Below are positions 27,085-36,046 of a stretch of DNA of 55,480 nucleotides, piece by piece. The DNA lies in contig CALUMH010000019.1 in the NCBI GenBank assembly GCA_944321685.1, positions 1-55,480 of the forward strand. Reading direction: 5' to 3'. Positions within the stretch are counted from its first letter, which is position 1; each line of letters opens with the position of its first letter. The notes below the pieces were generated by a model that made no database searches, had not been told where the DNA came from, and saw nothing but the letters and a program-made list of their open reading frames with translations. The translations under genes and the position numbers were made by a program. This stretch comes from an uncultured Muribaculaceae bacterium. Lineage in GTDB: Bacteria > Bacteroidota > Bacteroidia > Bacteroidales > Muribaculaceae.

Positions 27085-27822
27085 TCATAGTTTAAAAGCA
27101 TTTAACAAATCGGGGAGCCTCTTTGCAAATTCGGGCATTGACCGGTAAACTATGTCGGCACCGCTTGCCACCATGTCGGCCTCTGGGATAGGTCCTGTGG
27201 TAATACCCACGGTGAAACATCCAGAACGGTGTCCGGCAAGCACACCCAACGGGGCATTTTCTATGACTATGGCTTCGCAAGCATTGCAACCGGCAAGTTG
27301 CTGCCCCTTTAGATATGGTTCGGGATCGGGTTTGCCGTGCGACACATTCAAGGCTGTCACACGCTTGTCATGCTCGAAAATGCCGGGATAATCACGGTCG
27401 AGACGATCGAGAATGGAGCGCTGCCCCGAACCGGTTACAAGTACCCGTGTGACACCTGCGTCGCGCAATATGCCGAGCATATCGGCGGCACCCGGCATCA
27501 ATTGCGGTTCTCCCATTTCAATGAAATACCGGGCCTTGCGTCCATACAATTCTTTTACCTCGTTGGGAGTTGCATTCCGTCCGTAGGCACGGCGGAACAG
27601 TATGTTTATCGTGGCAGCACCCGTCATGCCCTCATAGGCATAAAATTCATCACGAGTGCATTGTATGCCAAGTTCTGTAGCCATGCGGTACCAAGCCGCC
27701 GTGTGGTTTTTCATCGAGTCATACAGCACCCCGTCCATATCGATGAGTGCGGCTTTCACACCCGTTACCGATTTTCGGACACTTGCAAAATACCTGTCAA
27801 CAGACTTTTTCTCGTCGGTCAT
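27085..27822 (-). CDS. HAD-superfamily hydrolase, beta-phosphoglucomutase-like
   Basis: 245 aa from ATG 27822 (another ATG lies two codons upstream at 27828). HAD motif I LIDMDGVLYDSM; helical cap (HTAAWYRMATELGIQ, EGMTGAATINILF); motif II VLVTGSGQ; motif III KPDPEPYLKG; motif IV VIENAPLGVLAG. The layout fits the beta-phosphoglucomutase/phosphoglycolate phosphatase-like group acting on small phosphorylated sugars or similar; the substrate cannot be assigned. It leads the operon with aroB. Confidence 0.9.
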   Translation of the reverse strand: MTDEKKSVDRYFASVRKSVTGVKAALIDMDGVLYDSMKNHTAAWYRMATELGIQCTRDEFYAYEGMTGAATINILFRRAYGRNATPNEVKELYGRKARYFIEMGEPQLMPGAADMLGILRDAGVTRVLVTGSGQRSILDRLDRDYPGIFEHDKRVTALNVSHGKPDPEPYLKGQQLAGCNACEAIVIENAPLGVLAGHRSGCFTVGITTGPIPEADMVASGADIVYRSMPEFAKRLPDLLNAFKL

Positions 27823-27844
27823 AATCATTCCCCTGTTTTTTCTG

Positions 27845-27852
27845 CAAAATTA
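27845..27852 (-). promoter_or_regulatory. Probable -7 box of the HAD-aroB operon
   Basis: On the minus strand this reads TAATTTTG, 22 nt before ATG 27822. A GTTG 20 nt upstream could be the -33 box. Confidence 0.5.
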
Positions 27853-27865
27853 ATTTTTTACCGGC

Positions 27866-27917
27866 TAAAAAGCAACTTGCCGCATCAACCGATTTTTTTG
27901 GGAACGATGCGGCAAGT
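27866..27917 (-). terminator. Terminator of the GH43 gene
   Basis: A perfect 12-bp stem (27875-27886 ACTTGCCGCATC; 27906-27917 GATGCGGCAAGT) lies 16 nt past the GH43 stop. Read on the minus strand it ends in GCTTTTTAG. Confidence 0.8.
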
Positions 27918-27933
27918 CGTGGGGGAATATCAT

Positions 27934-28962
27934 TTAGTTCCGATTGCCTGAGTTTTTGGTATAACAGTCAAAGTTCCACTTTTCTTGCCATGGGATTGAG
28001 ATTTTCCCGTTGTCAAACAAAATGGGCAGCCACACGTAACGAGAGTTTTCAAGGTCGTTCTTGTTCCAGCGGTCAAACATTGCAATGTAGCAATCCCGTT
28101 TGCCCGCCACTTGTTGCACATAGGTGCTTTGGGCGTAAAATGTCTTGTCGGCATCGGGGCCTGTACACGGATTGCCGATGGTGTGCCACGGGCCCATTAT
28201 CGAGTCGGCCACTGCAATTTCGGCCTGGTTCGGGTCCCAACCTGTACATCCCGATGTTATAAGGTAATATTTGCCGTTATGCTTGAACACGGCCGGGGCT
28301 TCGCGGTACTTGTCAATGAAATTACGAGTGTACCGGTTTGTAGAGCGCAAATAATCGTCGGTAAGTTCGGTGATATACATGGTTGCGTTGTTCTCGGAAG
28401 AAGCGAACTGGTAGGCTCGGCCGTCGTCATCGACAAACACCGTTTGGTCACGGCTCATTGCATCGTTCGGCCTGAAACTGCCAAGGTAGGTGAACCGGCC
28501 TGTAGGAGAGTCTGACACGGCCACCCCGGCGCAAGCCTTGCTGTAGTCAGCACTTTCCACGTGTGCCCACATTACAAATTTACCCGTGCGACTGTTATAA
28601 ATGACCTTGGGCCGCTCAAGCACCTTACTCGGGTGCAAGTCGTGGTTTACATCGTCTTTCACTGCCGGCAGCACTATTCCTTCATATTTCCAGTTCATCA
28701 TGTCTTGCGATGAATAACAGCTTACTCCGGTTATGTCGATGCGACCATCTTGTGTTTCGCCTTTTTTGTATTCGCCATACCAGTAATATGTACCGTTATG
28801 GTAAAGTATTCCGCCGCCATGCGCATTGATGGGATTACCGTCGGTGTCATTCCACACCTTGCCGGGTGTAATGAAATCATTCGCCCCGGCTTGCGCAGGC
28901 ATTATGCCGCAAAAGATGGCAAACATGACCGCCAAAAAACAAATTATTGATTTTGCATTCAT
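27934..28962 (-). CDS. Secreted GH43 glycoside hydrolase
   Basis: 342 aa. Signal peptide at 1-25 (cleavage near AQAGAN). Five-bladed propeller of GH43: NPINAHGGGILYHNGTYYWY contributes the early active-site region, LERPKVIYNSRTGKFVMW follows, and REAPAVFKHNGKYYLITSGC carries the likely general-acid Glu. HGGG near residue 48 recalls exo-beta-1,3-galactanase-type GH43, but that subfamily call is from memory. It probably trims galactose- or arabinose-containing glycans in the periplasm. Monocistronic; divergent from the Pho-box operon. Confidence 0.85.
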   Translation of the reverse strand: MNAKSIICFLAVMFAIFCGIMPAQAGANDFITPGKVWNDTDGNPINAHGGGILYHNGTYYWYGEYKKGETQDGRIDITGVSCYSSQDMMNWKYEGIVLPAVKDDVNHDLHPSKVLERPKVIYNSRTGKFVMWAHVESADYSKACAGVAVSDSPTGRFTYLGSFRPNDAMSRDQTVFVDDDGRAYQFASSENNATMYITELTDDYLRSTNRYTRNFIDKYREAPAVFKHNGKYYLITSGCTGWDPNQAEIAVADSIMGPWHTIGNPCTGPDADKTFYAQSTYVQQVAGKRDCYIAMFDRWNKNDLENSRYVWLPILFDNGKISIPWQEKWNFDCYTKNSGNRN

Positions 28963-29091
28963 GAAATAGTTGTTTTTTATGTTATGGAAATTGGTAAATT
29001 CTTTTGGCGAAATTTGTGTTTTTTTGTGAAATATGCAAGCCGCATGATTGTGAACATATATTAATGCGCAGCTTCGAATATCACATAAAAG

Positions 29092-29131
29092 TTGTTACGA
29101 AATTGTAATACTTGTGTAAAACTGTTGTTAT
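29092..29131 (+). promoter_or_regulatory. Pho-box-like operator: four 7-nt direct repeats with 11-nt period
   Basis: TTGTTAC (29092), TTGTAAT (29103), GTGTAAA (29114) and TTGTTAT (29125) are each separated by 4 nt, the exact geometry of PhoB sites (7-mer, 4-nt spacer, 11-nt period; E. coli 7-mer CTGTCAT). The last repeat ends 10 nt before the -7 box, so bound regulator would replace the -33 contact. The downstream operon ends in a phosphatase gene. Confidence 0.7.
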
Positions 29132-29141
29132 TTCATGCCTA

Positions 29142-29149
29142 TACTTTTG
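29142..29149 (+). promoter_or_regulatory. -7 box of the receptor-phosphatase operon
   Basis: TACTTTTG, 33 nt before the TonB-receptor ATG. No TTTG -33 box is present at the right distance, as expected for an activator-dependent promoter. Confidence 0.65.
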
Positions 29150-29182
29150 CAGCGAAATTTACAGAATACAGTTTTTATAAGT

Positions 29183-31918
29183 ATGAAATTCGTATTTTTA
29201 GCAGGTGCATTGCTCGCGACCATAGCGACAGCCAACGCTTATAAGGTAGAAGGAATTATAACCGATTCAACCACTGGCGAAACCCTGGTGGGCGCAGTTG
29301 TTTCTTGCAAAGAATTGCCCGGCGTGGGTACTACTTCGGGACTTGACGGTTCATATGTGATAGATATTCCCAACGGGAAGGAAGTCACACTTGTGTGGCA
29401 CTATGTGAGTTACCAAAACCACGAGGCTGTGGTGGACGGTGCTGTCACAATCGATGTGGCCATGAAGCCCGAAAGTGCCATGCTTGGCGAAGTTGCCGTG
29501 ATAGGCAGCGCAAACCGCCGCACCGATGCCAATGCCCGCCTTGTGGAGCGCACGTCGGCCAACATATTGAACATCATGAGTGCCAACAGTATTGAAGTCT
29601 CGCCCGACCTCGATGTGGCAGGTGTGTTGCAACGTATGTCGGGCGTGGTGCTTGACAAGGGGAGCAGCGACAACCAGCAGTATGCGATATTGCGCGGCAT
29701 GGACAAGCGTTACAATTACACACTTGTCAACGGTGTAAAAATCCCAAGCCCCGATGATGCCAACCGTTATGTACCGCTTAATATTTTCCCGAGCGACTTG
29801 CTCGACCGCCTTGAAGTTACCAAGTCGCTCACTGCCGACATGGAAGGCGACGCAACAGGCGGTGTGGTGAACATGGTGATGAAAAATGCACCGTCGCGCT
29901 TCACTTTCAATGCCAATATTGCCGCAGGATACAATACTTCAAACATCGAGCACAAGTTTACCGGCTTTGACCATGGGAACATTACCACCGAAGCTCCACG
30001 GGAGGCTTTTGGAACCGATTACTCGGCTACGCTCGGCGATTTCAAGAAAGGAACCACCACGCTCGACTATTACCATCCGATGCCCGACATCGTGGCAGGC
30101 ATCACCGTGGGCAGCCGCCTGTTTGACAATCGTTTCGGTTTCATATTTGCCGGAAGCCTGCAAAATAATTACCGTACCAAGAGCAGCTTGTTCTTTACCG
30201 ACAATATGTACCAGCGCGAAACGGCTGTGCGATTGAGCGATATGCGTGAGCGCACATATTCCGAGCAACAATTGCAGACCGGTTTGCACTTGAAACTCGA
30301 TTACACATTCAATGTAAATAACGATATAGAATGGTATAACGCATTCTTCAGCAATATTTCAAATCAGGTGCGTGAAAGTGCCGAAACCAACCTGTCGCTC
30401 AATTATGACCCTGAAAACGGCGATATGTTGCAGACGCTTGAAACCCGTGCGCGCCAAACCAAGCAGCGCATCTTTGCTTCGACGCTTACTGGCCATCACA
30501 ACAACCTGCTTTTCGACGGATTCAGCATCGACTGGACAGCTGAATATGCCGATGCTCGCTATAACCGTCCTGACAATACTTACACCAACCTCGAAAACCT
30601 GGTGCAAAGCAATGTGTCGGTGATAACCGCCGATAACGGGCAACGTCGTTTCGAGCATAATTCCGACCGTGATATTGCAGGATACCTGAATTTGAAATAC
30701 GACCGCAAAATAGGCCGTTTCGACTTGAGCGCGAAAGTTGGTGGTATGTATCGTGACAAATCGCGCGATAACACTCACATCACCTATAACTTTACGCCCG
30801 GCGGTGCAAGCCGCCCTGTGATGGGTGAAGATTTTAATTCCATCGACCAAATCAATTGGCAGGTTACCACGCCTTATGGTAGTGTGGGGCCTCTCAATTA
30901 TACCGCCGGTGAAAATATTGGTGCAGTATATGGACAGGTGAAATTGGGCCGTGCCAATTGGCACGTGATTGCCGGTGTTCGAGCCGAACACACCGACCAA
31001 TCTTATTCAATGACCTATCCCACTGTGAGTAACGATCCTAACAGTAGCCAAACTTACTGGGATGTGCTGCCATCGGTTCATGTAAAATATTCTCCAAAGG
31101 AGGATATGAACATTCGCGCCTCTTACTTCAAATCGATTAACCGCCCGGGATTCTTTGAAATCGTACCTTATACCATAATCAATGAAGATTATCTGGAATT
31201 TGGTAACAATGAGTTGAAACGTGCCAAAATCGATAATGTGGATTTGCGTTGGGAGTGGTACCCGAGTGCCAGTGAAGAATTTATGGCAGGTGTGTTCTAC
31301 AAGCACCTTACCGACCCTATCGAGTATGTGAGCCGCACTATTACAAGGCAGATAGGTTATGGCCCCGACAACGTGGGGAATGCCAATAACTATGGCGTTG
31401 AAATCGACATTATAAAATATTTCCGCAACTTCGGTATAAAGGCTAATTATACTTATACCCACTCGGAGATAACCACTACTAAAATCAAATATGAGCAAGA
31501 TGCCCAAGGCAACACGGTGCGGCGCGATGTCGAACAGTCTCGTCCGCTACTTGGGCAGGCTCCTCATGTTGCCAACCTTACATTTATGTATAAAGACACG
31601 CGTTATGGCTGGGATGCACAACTCGCTTGCAGTTACACAGGTGAGAAGATAGGTATCGTGTCGCAATACCTTGATTCTGATTACTGGGACAAAGGTGAAT
31701 TTACGCTCGATGCTTCGGTTGAAAAAAGTTTCAAGTGCGGCATTACCATATTCGGCAAAGGAACCAACTTGCTTAACACAACTTCGGAACGGTATATCAA
31801 GACGCACAATGATTATAACAATCGTTTCCCGGGGCAGGATGCCAATAGTGGGAAGACGCTTATTCGTAAAGACCGTCGCGGTGTGGGCTTGCTGTTGGGC
31901 GTGAGATTTAAATTGTAA
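29183..31918 (+). CDS. TonB-dependent outer-membrane receptor (no SusD partner)
   Basis: 911 aa. Short signal peptide (MKFVFLAGALLATIATANA). CarboxypepD_reg-like domain (about 21-100: GIITDSTTGETLVGAVVSCK); plug domain (about 130-240: VLQRMSGVVLDKGSSDNQQY through GDATGGVVNMVMK); and a long barrel ending in LLLGVRFKL. No STN domain, so transport rather than signalling. No susD follows; the next genes encode a beta-helix surface lipoprotein and a purple acid phosphatase. With the Pho-box-like operator this suggests uptake of a phosphorylated ligand or phosphate. The ATG at 29183 gives a clean signal peptide; the longer frame would include the promoter. Confidence 0.93.
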   Translation: MKFVFLAGALLATIATANAYKVEGIITDSTTGETLVGAVVSCKELPGVGTTSGLDGSYVIDIPNGKEVTLVWHYVSYQNHEAVVDGAVTIDVAMKPESAMLGEVAVIGSANRRTDANARLVERTSANILNIMSANSIEVSPDLDVAGVLQRMSGVVLDKGSSDNQQYAILRGMDKRYNYTLVNGVKIPSPDDANRYVPLNIFPSDLLDRLEVTKSLTADMEGDATGGVVNMVMKNAPSRFTFNANIAAGYNTSNIEHKFTGFDHGNITTEAPREAFGTDYSATLGDFKKGTTTLDYYHPMPDIVAGITVGSRLFDNRFGFIFAGSLQNNYRTKSSLFFTDNMYQRETAVRLSDMRERTYSEQQLQTGLHLKLDYTFNVNNDIEWYNAFFSNISNQVRESAETNLSLNYDPENGDMLQTLETRARQTKQRIFASTLTGHHNNLLFDGFSIDWTAEYADARYNRPDNTYTNLENLVQSNVSVITADNGQRRFEHNSDRDIAGYLNLKYDRKIGRFDLSAKVGGMYRDKSRDNTHITYNFTPGGASRPVMGEDFNSIDQINWQVTTPYGSVGPLNYTAGENIGAVYGQVKLGRANWHVIAGVRAEHTDQSYSMTYPTVSNDPNSSQTYWDVLPSVHVKYSPKEDMNIRASYFKSINRPGFFEIVPYTIINEDYLEFGNNELKRAKIDNVDLRWEWYPSASEEFMAGVFYKHLTDPIEYVSRTITRQIGYGPDNVGNANNYGVEIDIIKYFRNFGIKANYTYTHSEITTTKIKYEQDAQGNTVRRDVEQSRPLLGQAPHVANLTFMYKDTRYGWDAQLACSYTGEKIGIVSQYLDSDYWDKGEFTLDASVEKSFKCGITIFGKGTNLLNTTSERYIKTHNDYNNRFPGQDANSGKTLIRKDRRGVGLLLGVRFKL

Positions 31919-31957
31919 AGAAAAATAACTAATATATAACCTGCAAATTAAATTGAT

Positions 31958-33301
31958 ATGAAAATGAAACGTAAATTTTTCAGTGTTTTTGCGGTAGCTG
32001 CTCTTTTGTCGCTTGCTGCTTGTAGTGAAGACAATTCGGGTGAAGAACCGGGTGGACAGGAACCCGGTACCGAAGAACCCGGCGGAGAAGGGTCGGTTTA
32101 TCCGGCATCGGCCATCGTTTGGGGCAAGGATTCGACTGTTGTCCTCACCGACCATTTTGTTGTACCCGAAGGCCAATCGCTTTATGTGGAAGAAGGCGTT
32201 ACCGTTGTTTCCAATAACACCACAGTAAAACCCGAAATAGTGGTATTAGGCAGTATGTATTGCTTGGGTACCCGGGAAAATCCCATTACTTTCACTGTTG
32301 AAGAGGGGTCTAAGGGCGACCGTTTCTCTCGCAACTGGGGTGGTATAATATGTGGTTTCAATTGCCCGGAACTTTATCTGAATTATGTGACTATCGAATA
32401 CGGTGGTGCACAAACTTCCGCGGGCTCGCAATCGTATATCAATCACTTGTTCAAGTCGGAAACCGGTGAAGGTGTGCCTGCTGTTCACTTCTGCAATCCT
32501 GCCGGTCGCATGATTATTACCAACTGTACGCTGATGAACAATGCCGAGGACCAAATTTACATCACCGGTGGTGAATCGATTGTTGCACACAACCGTTTTA
32601 TCAGCAATGGTTATGATGGCGGCGATGCTATCAACTACAAGTCGGAATGTACTGTTGATGCCGCTTACAACCTTATTTATGATGCCAACACCAATGGTTT
32701 CAAATTGTCGAATACCGACCTTCAGAACAAGGCTACTCACATTGTTGCTTACAACAATACGCTTGTAAACGACGGTTGGCGTCGTCCCGGCATCAAGGGT
32801 GGTTCTATTTGGCTTGAAGAGAACATCTATGCCGAGCTTTACAACAATCTCATTTACGATTGCCGCTGGGGATTGAAGCATGATACCGAGTTGCCCGAAG
32901 ATACTCGTTCGGTGATTACGCCTAACTTCTATTTCGCTTCGACCGAAGATGGCGTTAAGCAAATGCAAGCCGACGAGGTCAAAGGTATCCTTGTGGGTGC
33001 TAATGACAAGCGCAGCGCAACTGCCGGTGACAACGACCCGATGTTTGTTAATTTCACGCAGCAGAGCGATATCAACATCAATGTAGGGTCTAACGAGGCC
33101 GGTGCTCCCGCAGCCTGGAGCAACTCGTGGAATTTCCACTTGAAGGCAGGTTCGCCGGCTCTCACCGGCGGTAAGACCGACTTCACTCCCAACTTCGCTT
33201 CGGCCGGTATCACCATGCAGGGACTTGCCGGTATAGTTGAAAACAACACATTCACTTCGCCCGCTCCGTCGGAATACTTCGGTGCTTTCGGCCAAGAGTA
33301 A
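31958..33301 (+). CDS. Surface lipoprotein with a right-handed beta-helix fold
   Basis: 447 aa. Lipobox cysteine near residue 22 (LSLAACSEDN) with acidic residues right after it, like the Bacteroides lipoprotein export signal for surface display. A Glu/Gly/Pro linker (about 27-45) follows. The rest shows repeated short strands with N/G/V-rich turns (IITNCTLMNNAEDQIYI, IVAHNRFISNGYDGGDA, HIVAYNNTLVNDGW, YAELYNNLIYDCRWG), as in pectate-lyase-like parallel beta-helices. No catalytic triad is obvious. It lies 39 nt after the receptor, in the place usually held by a SusD-like binder, so it may be the receptor's ligand-capture partner; that is inference. Confidence 0.82.
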   Translation: MKMKRKFFSVFAVAALLSLAACSEDNSGEEPGGQEPGTEEPGGEGSVYPASAIVWGKDSTVVLTDHFVVPEGQSLYVEEGVTVVSNNTTVKPEIVVLGSMYCLGTRENPITFTVEEGSKGDRFSRNWGGIICGFNCPELYLNYVTIEYGGAQTSAGSQSYINHLFKSETGEGVPAVHFCNPAGRMIITNCTLMNNAEDQIYITGGESIVAHNRFISNGYDGGDAINYKSECTVDAAYNLIYDANTNGFKLSNTDLQNKATHIVAYNNTLVNDGWRRPGIKGGSIWLEENIYAELYNNLIYDCRWGLKHDTELPEDTRSVITPNFYFASTEDGVKQMQADEVKGILVGANDKRSATAGDNDPMFVNFTQQSDININVGSNEAGAPAAWSNSWNFHLKAGSPALTGGKTDFTPNFASAGITMQGLAGIVENNTFTSPAPSEYFGAFGQE

Positions 33302-33311
33302 TAATTAACGG

Positions 33312-33365
33312 CGGGAATTGCCCCGTAACACAAAAATTTCTTTGTGGGTTAAGGGGTGGTTCCCG
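33312..33365 (+). terminator. Intra-operon hairpin before the phosphatase gene
   Basis: Outer arms pair CGGGAATTGCCCC with GGGGTGGTTCCCG (two mismatches); inner arms pair CACAAA with TTTGTG. A T/C-rich tract (TTTCTTC) follows. Could be a partial terminator, attenuator or mRNA-stabilising stem between the lipoprotein and phosphatase cistrons. Confidence 0.5.
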
Positions 33366-33399
33366 TTTCTTCTAACCATAACGAAAAAAGTTTTACAGA

Positions 33400-34344
33400 A
33401 TGAAACGTTTGATATTGATTTTGACAGCCGCACTTGCCATCATGGGCAATGCAATGGCGCAAGTTAAGTTCCAAAAACCGGAAATTCCTGCCGGTTCTAC
33501 TTCGATTTACATAGCCAACGACCTTGGTCGCAACGGATATTTCGAGCAAAAGACCGTTGCCGAACTTATGGGTTGGATGGCCGACGTGGTTGACCCCGAA
33601 TTTGTGGCAGCCATTGGTGATGTCCATCATTTTGAAGGTGTGGCAAGTGTCGATGACCCGCTGTGGATGACCAATTACGAACTTATTTATTCACATCCCG
33701 ACCTGATGCTTGACTGGTATCCCGTACTCGGCAACCACGAATATCGCGGCAACACGCAAGCCGTGCTCGACTATGGCAAGGTAAGCCGCCGCTGGGTGAT
33801 GCCTGGGCGTTATTATGCGTTTGAGAAAGAGGTTGAGGACGGTAACGAGAAAATTCTTTTTGTGTTCATCGACACCGCTCCGCTCATCGACAAGTACCGC
33901 CGCGATACTGAGGATTATCCCGATGCAGGCAAGCAATCTATTGCCGCCGAACTTGAATGGCTCGATGCCACACTTGCCGCAAGCACGGCCAAGTGGAAAG
34001 TGGTCATGGGGCACCACCCGATATTTGCCGATACCGATAAAAACGAAAGCGAACGCACCGACTTGCAACGTCGTGTAAAACCGTTACTCGACAAGTATGG
34101 CGTCGATGCCTATATATGCGGCCATATCCACAATTTCCAGCACATTCAAGCCAAAGGCAGCAAAGTGCAATATTTCGTGAACACATCGGGCTCGCTTTCG
34201 CGCGAAGTAAAACCGGTAGAGGGTACGCAATTCTGTAGCAGCGATGAAGGTTTTATGGTATTGTCAACAAGCGATAATCTGATGCGCTTCTTCCTAATCA
34301 ACTACAAGGGCGAAATTATATATCAATACGACATAAAGAAATAA
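33400..34344 (+). CDS. Exported purple acid phosphatase (calcineurin-like metallophosphoesterase)
   Basis: 314 aa. Signal peptide at 1-20 (cleavage near AMAQVK). Metal-binding motifs in order: NDLGRNG (the usual GDxG, with Asp kept), AAIGDVHH, VLGNHEYRGN, VMGHHPI and CGHIHNFQH. The spacing and GNHEYRGN resemble tartrate-resistant acid phosphatases. It should hydrolyse phosphate monoesters in the periplasm or outside. Third gene of the Pho-box operon, 98 nt after the lipoprotein, with a hairpin between and a strong terminator after. Identification of the fold is secure; substrate unknown. Confidence 0.92.
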   Translation: MKRLILILTAALAIMGNAMAQVKFQKPEIPAGSTSIYIANDLGRNGYFEQKTVAELMGWMADVVDPEFVAAIGDVHHFEGVASVDDPLWMTNYELIYSHPDLMLDWYPVLGNHEYRGNTQAVLDYGKVSRRWVMPGRYYAFEKEVEDGNEKILFVFIDTAPLIDKYRRDTEDYPDAGKQSIAAELEWLDATLAASTAKWKVVMGHHPIFADTDKNESERTDLQRRVKPLLDKYGVDAYICGHIHNFQHIQAKGSKVQYFVNTSGSLSREVKPVEGTQFCSSDEGFMVLSTSDNLMRFFLINYKGEIIYQYDIKK

Positions 34345-34757
34345 ACAGCCTGCAAAGCACAGAAACCATAACAGGCCTCAGTAATTGAGTATTACAGGCC
34401 GATACAAAAAAAAGACCCGGGAGAGTGTCATCTGCCGGGTTTTTCCTACTAATTTACTAATACTATTTTCTCTTTGAGAAATCATAAAACGCACGATTCA
34501 CATCGTTTTTTTATGGTTCGTTAGAAGTTCATTTTTCTGATGCAAAGAAAATATATTTATTTTAATTGGCAACGCCTTAATGGGTTAAATAAACTTTAAA
34601 TACATTTCACGCTGCAATCAATTGTTATTATCACACTTAACATTAATAAAATAATGTAATATAGCTATTTTATATTTGGCTTAATTTCAGCATATTTGCT
34701 ATTTTAGATGTCATTAAATCAAGATAAAATTACAAATTTGCAATAGTTACACCAAAC
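34345..34757. other. AT-rich intergenic region between convergent genes
   Basis: Holds the phosphatase terminator, then about 300 nt of very AT-rich sequence with several TTTG and TATTTTG strings but no well-spaced promoter, then a possible 27-codon ORF. No RNA gene recognised. Confidence 0.5.
34410..34445 (+). terminator. Terminator of the receptor-phosphatase operon
   Basis: An A-run, the stem ACCCGG (34415-34420) with CCGGGT (34435-34440), and a run of five T. Confidence 0.75.
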
Positions 34758-34841
34758 ATGGTGGCGAAACCGATAAGACAAAATCCGAATAAGAAGTATC
34801 GCAAGGCTGCACGCACTTTACAGCCGATGCTTAACGGTTAA
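34758..34841 (+). CDS. Possible small basic peptide
   Basis: A 27-codon ATG frame in the AT-rich gap, rich in Lys/Arg (MVAKPIRQNPNKKYRKAAR...). Base composition rises to the level of coding DNA exactly over this stretch. It converges on and overlaps the permease stop by a few bases. No RBS beyond general A-richness. May be a real small protein, or the 5' remnant of a lost gene. Confidence 0.25.
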   Translation: MVAKPIRQNPNKKYRKAARTLQPMLNG

Positions 34842-36046
34842 TTGCGCCAAAGGATATCGATGCGGCGGCGTATTGCATATACCGATCCCGCCGTGATTGC
34901 CCCCATTATGAGTATTGCAACTATCACGGTCACTATCACGCTGCCACCGGTTACGCCCAGCGATGCAAGCATGGGCAGATAAAGGCTGCGGCACACAAGC
35001 ATGATCACGCACGCGACCACAAGCACCGTATCGTTGGTTACCAACACCATCTTGACATACGGCGCGGAAACCTGAGCAGGCGTGTAGCCGAGCATGAGCA
35101 AATCTTGCAATTTGCGTGAATTTTTCTGCATCAACAGGTTTATGCTCAATATCAACACGAAGAAAGCAAGCAGGCTGATGATGGCACCCACAGTAATGAT
35201 GATACCCGTCATGAGACGCAACAAGTAGCTTGCCTTGCCGCTGTCGGCCTTGTCGCCTGCTATTTCATAACCGTGTGCGGCAGTGTACTCGCTTATGGCT
35301 TTGTCGCCCGGGCGGCTCACTTCCACTATAAGCCTTGACGGTTGCCTTTGTTCTCCGGCACCAAACCGGTCATTGCTCCATTGCATGAATTCCTCAGGCA
35401 CGATTATGGTGTTCAACCTGTTGGAAAATCCCGCTATGCGGCCTTCTACAGTCTCACTGCGCCCGTTGCCCGAAAGGGTGAGCCTGATGGGTATCATGCC
35501 TATCATTCCCTCGCTCACTCGCGGCATATTGCGCGTGGCGGCAAAACCGAAGTTGTAAAGCGCCAGATAATCGCGCGACACTATCACTGGTACTTTTCCT
35601 TCGGCAGGGTCGAAACCCCAACCGTCGGGCAGTTCATCGATAAACTCATCGGGCACCGATTCATAAAACAAATATGTGCGCAATGCGCGGTTTCCGAAAG
35701 TCAAAGACCCGTAAATGCGGTATTGCGGTGTGGTAAACTTGCCCACCTTGCGCACCCATGGTTGCCGGGAAAGCTCGTCGAGTTCCCCGTCCGAGAACTC
35801 GGCACTCGCACCAAGCAACGAGCCGAAACTCGAAACAGTTTTCGTAAGCACCATGTAATCTTGCCGCATGAAACTGTCATCGCTCGAAAACACAGGCTTT
35901 ATATCGTTGTAGAACTGCAATGCAAGCAACACAATGACAAGCCCCACAAGGCTCGCAAGCGAGAAACCCACCATTTGCAAGGCACTGACGTGCTTGCGCA
36001 AAAGTTTCCAAAGCAGATTTTTTGAAATGCCGTTGTCGTTGCTCAT
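34838..36046 (-). CDS. ABC transporter permease, FtsX/MacB-like
   Basis: 402 aa. N-terminal membrane helix (about 25-48: MVGFSLASLVGLVIVLLALQ), a periplasmic domain of about 230 residues, then three C-terminal helices (about 280-310, 330-355, 365-390) as in MacB/FtsX-type permeases (LLRLMTGIIITVGAIISLLA; LMLGYTPAQV cytoplasmic coupling loop). Such systems do not import but move lipoproteins, export peptides or relay force across the envelope. It overlaps the ATPase gene by 4 nt (ATGA). Substrate unknown; no HlyD-type adaptor is nearby. Confidence 0.88.
   Translation of the reverse strand: MSNDNGISKNLLWKLLRKHVSALQMVGFSLASLVGLVIVLLALQFYNDIKPVFSSDDSFMRQDYMVLTKTVSSFGSLLGASAEFSDGELDELSRQPWVRKVGKFTTPQYRIYGSLTFGNRALRTYLFYESVPDEFIDELPDGWGFDPAEGKVPVIVSRDYLALYNFGFAATRNMPRVSEGMIGMIPIRLTLSGNGRSETVEGRIAGFSNRLNTIIVPEEFMQWSNDRFGAGEQRQPSRLIVEVSRPGDKAISEYTAAHGYEIAGDKADSGKASYLLRLMTGIIITVGAIISLLAFFVLILSINLLMQKNSRKLQDLLMLGYTPAQVSAPYVKMVLVTNDTVLVVACVIMLVCRSLYLPMLASLGVTGGSVIVTVIVAILIMGAITAGSVYAIRRRIDILWRN

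Noticed and set aside
31958..33301. Beta-helix lipoprotein as a SusD homologue or pectate lyase
   Set aside because: It lacks the helical TPR-like SusD sequence pattern, and I see no conserved lyase catalytic residues; only the beta-helix repeats are supported.
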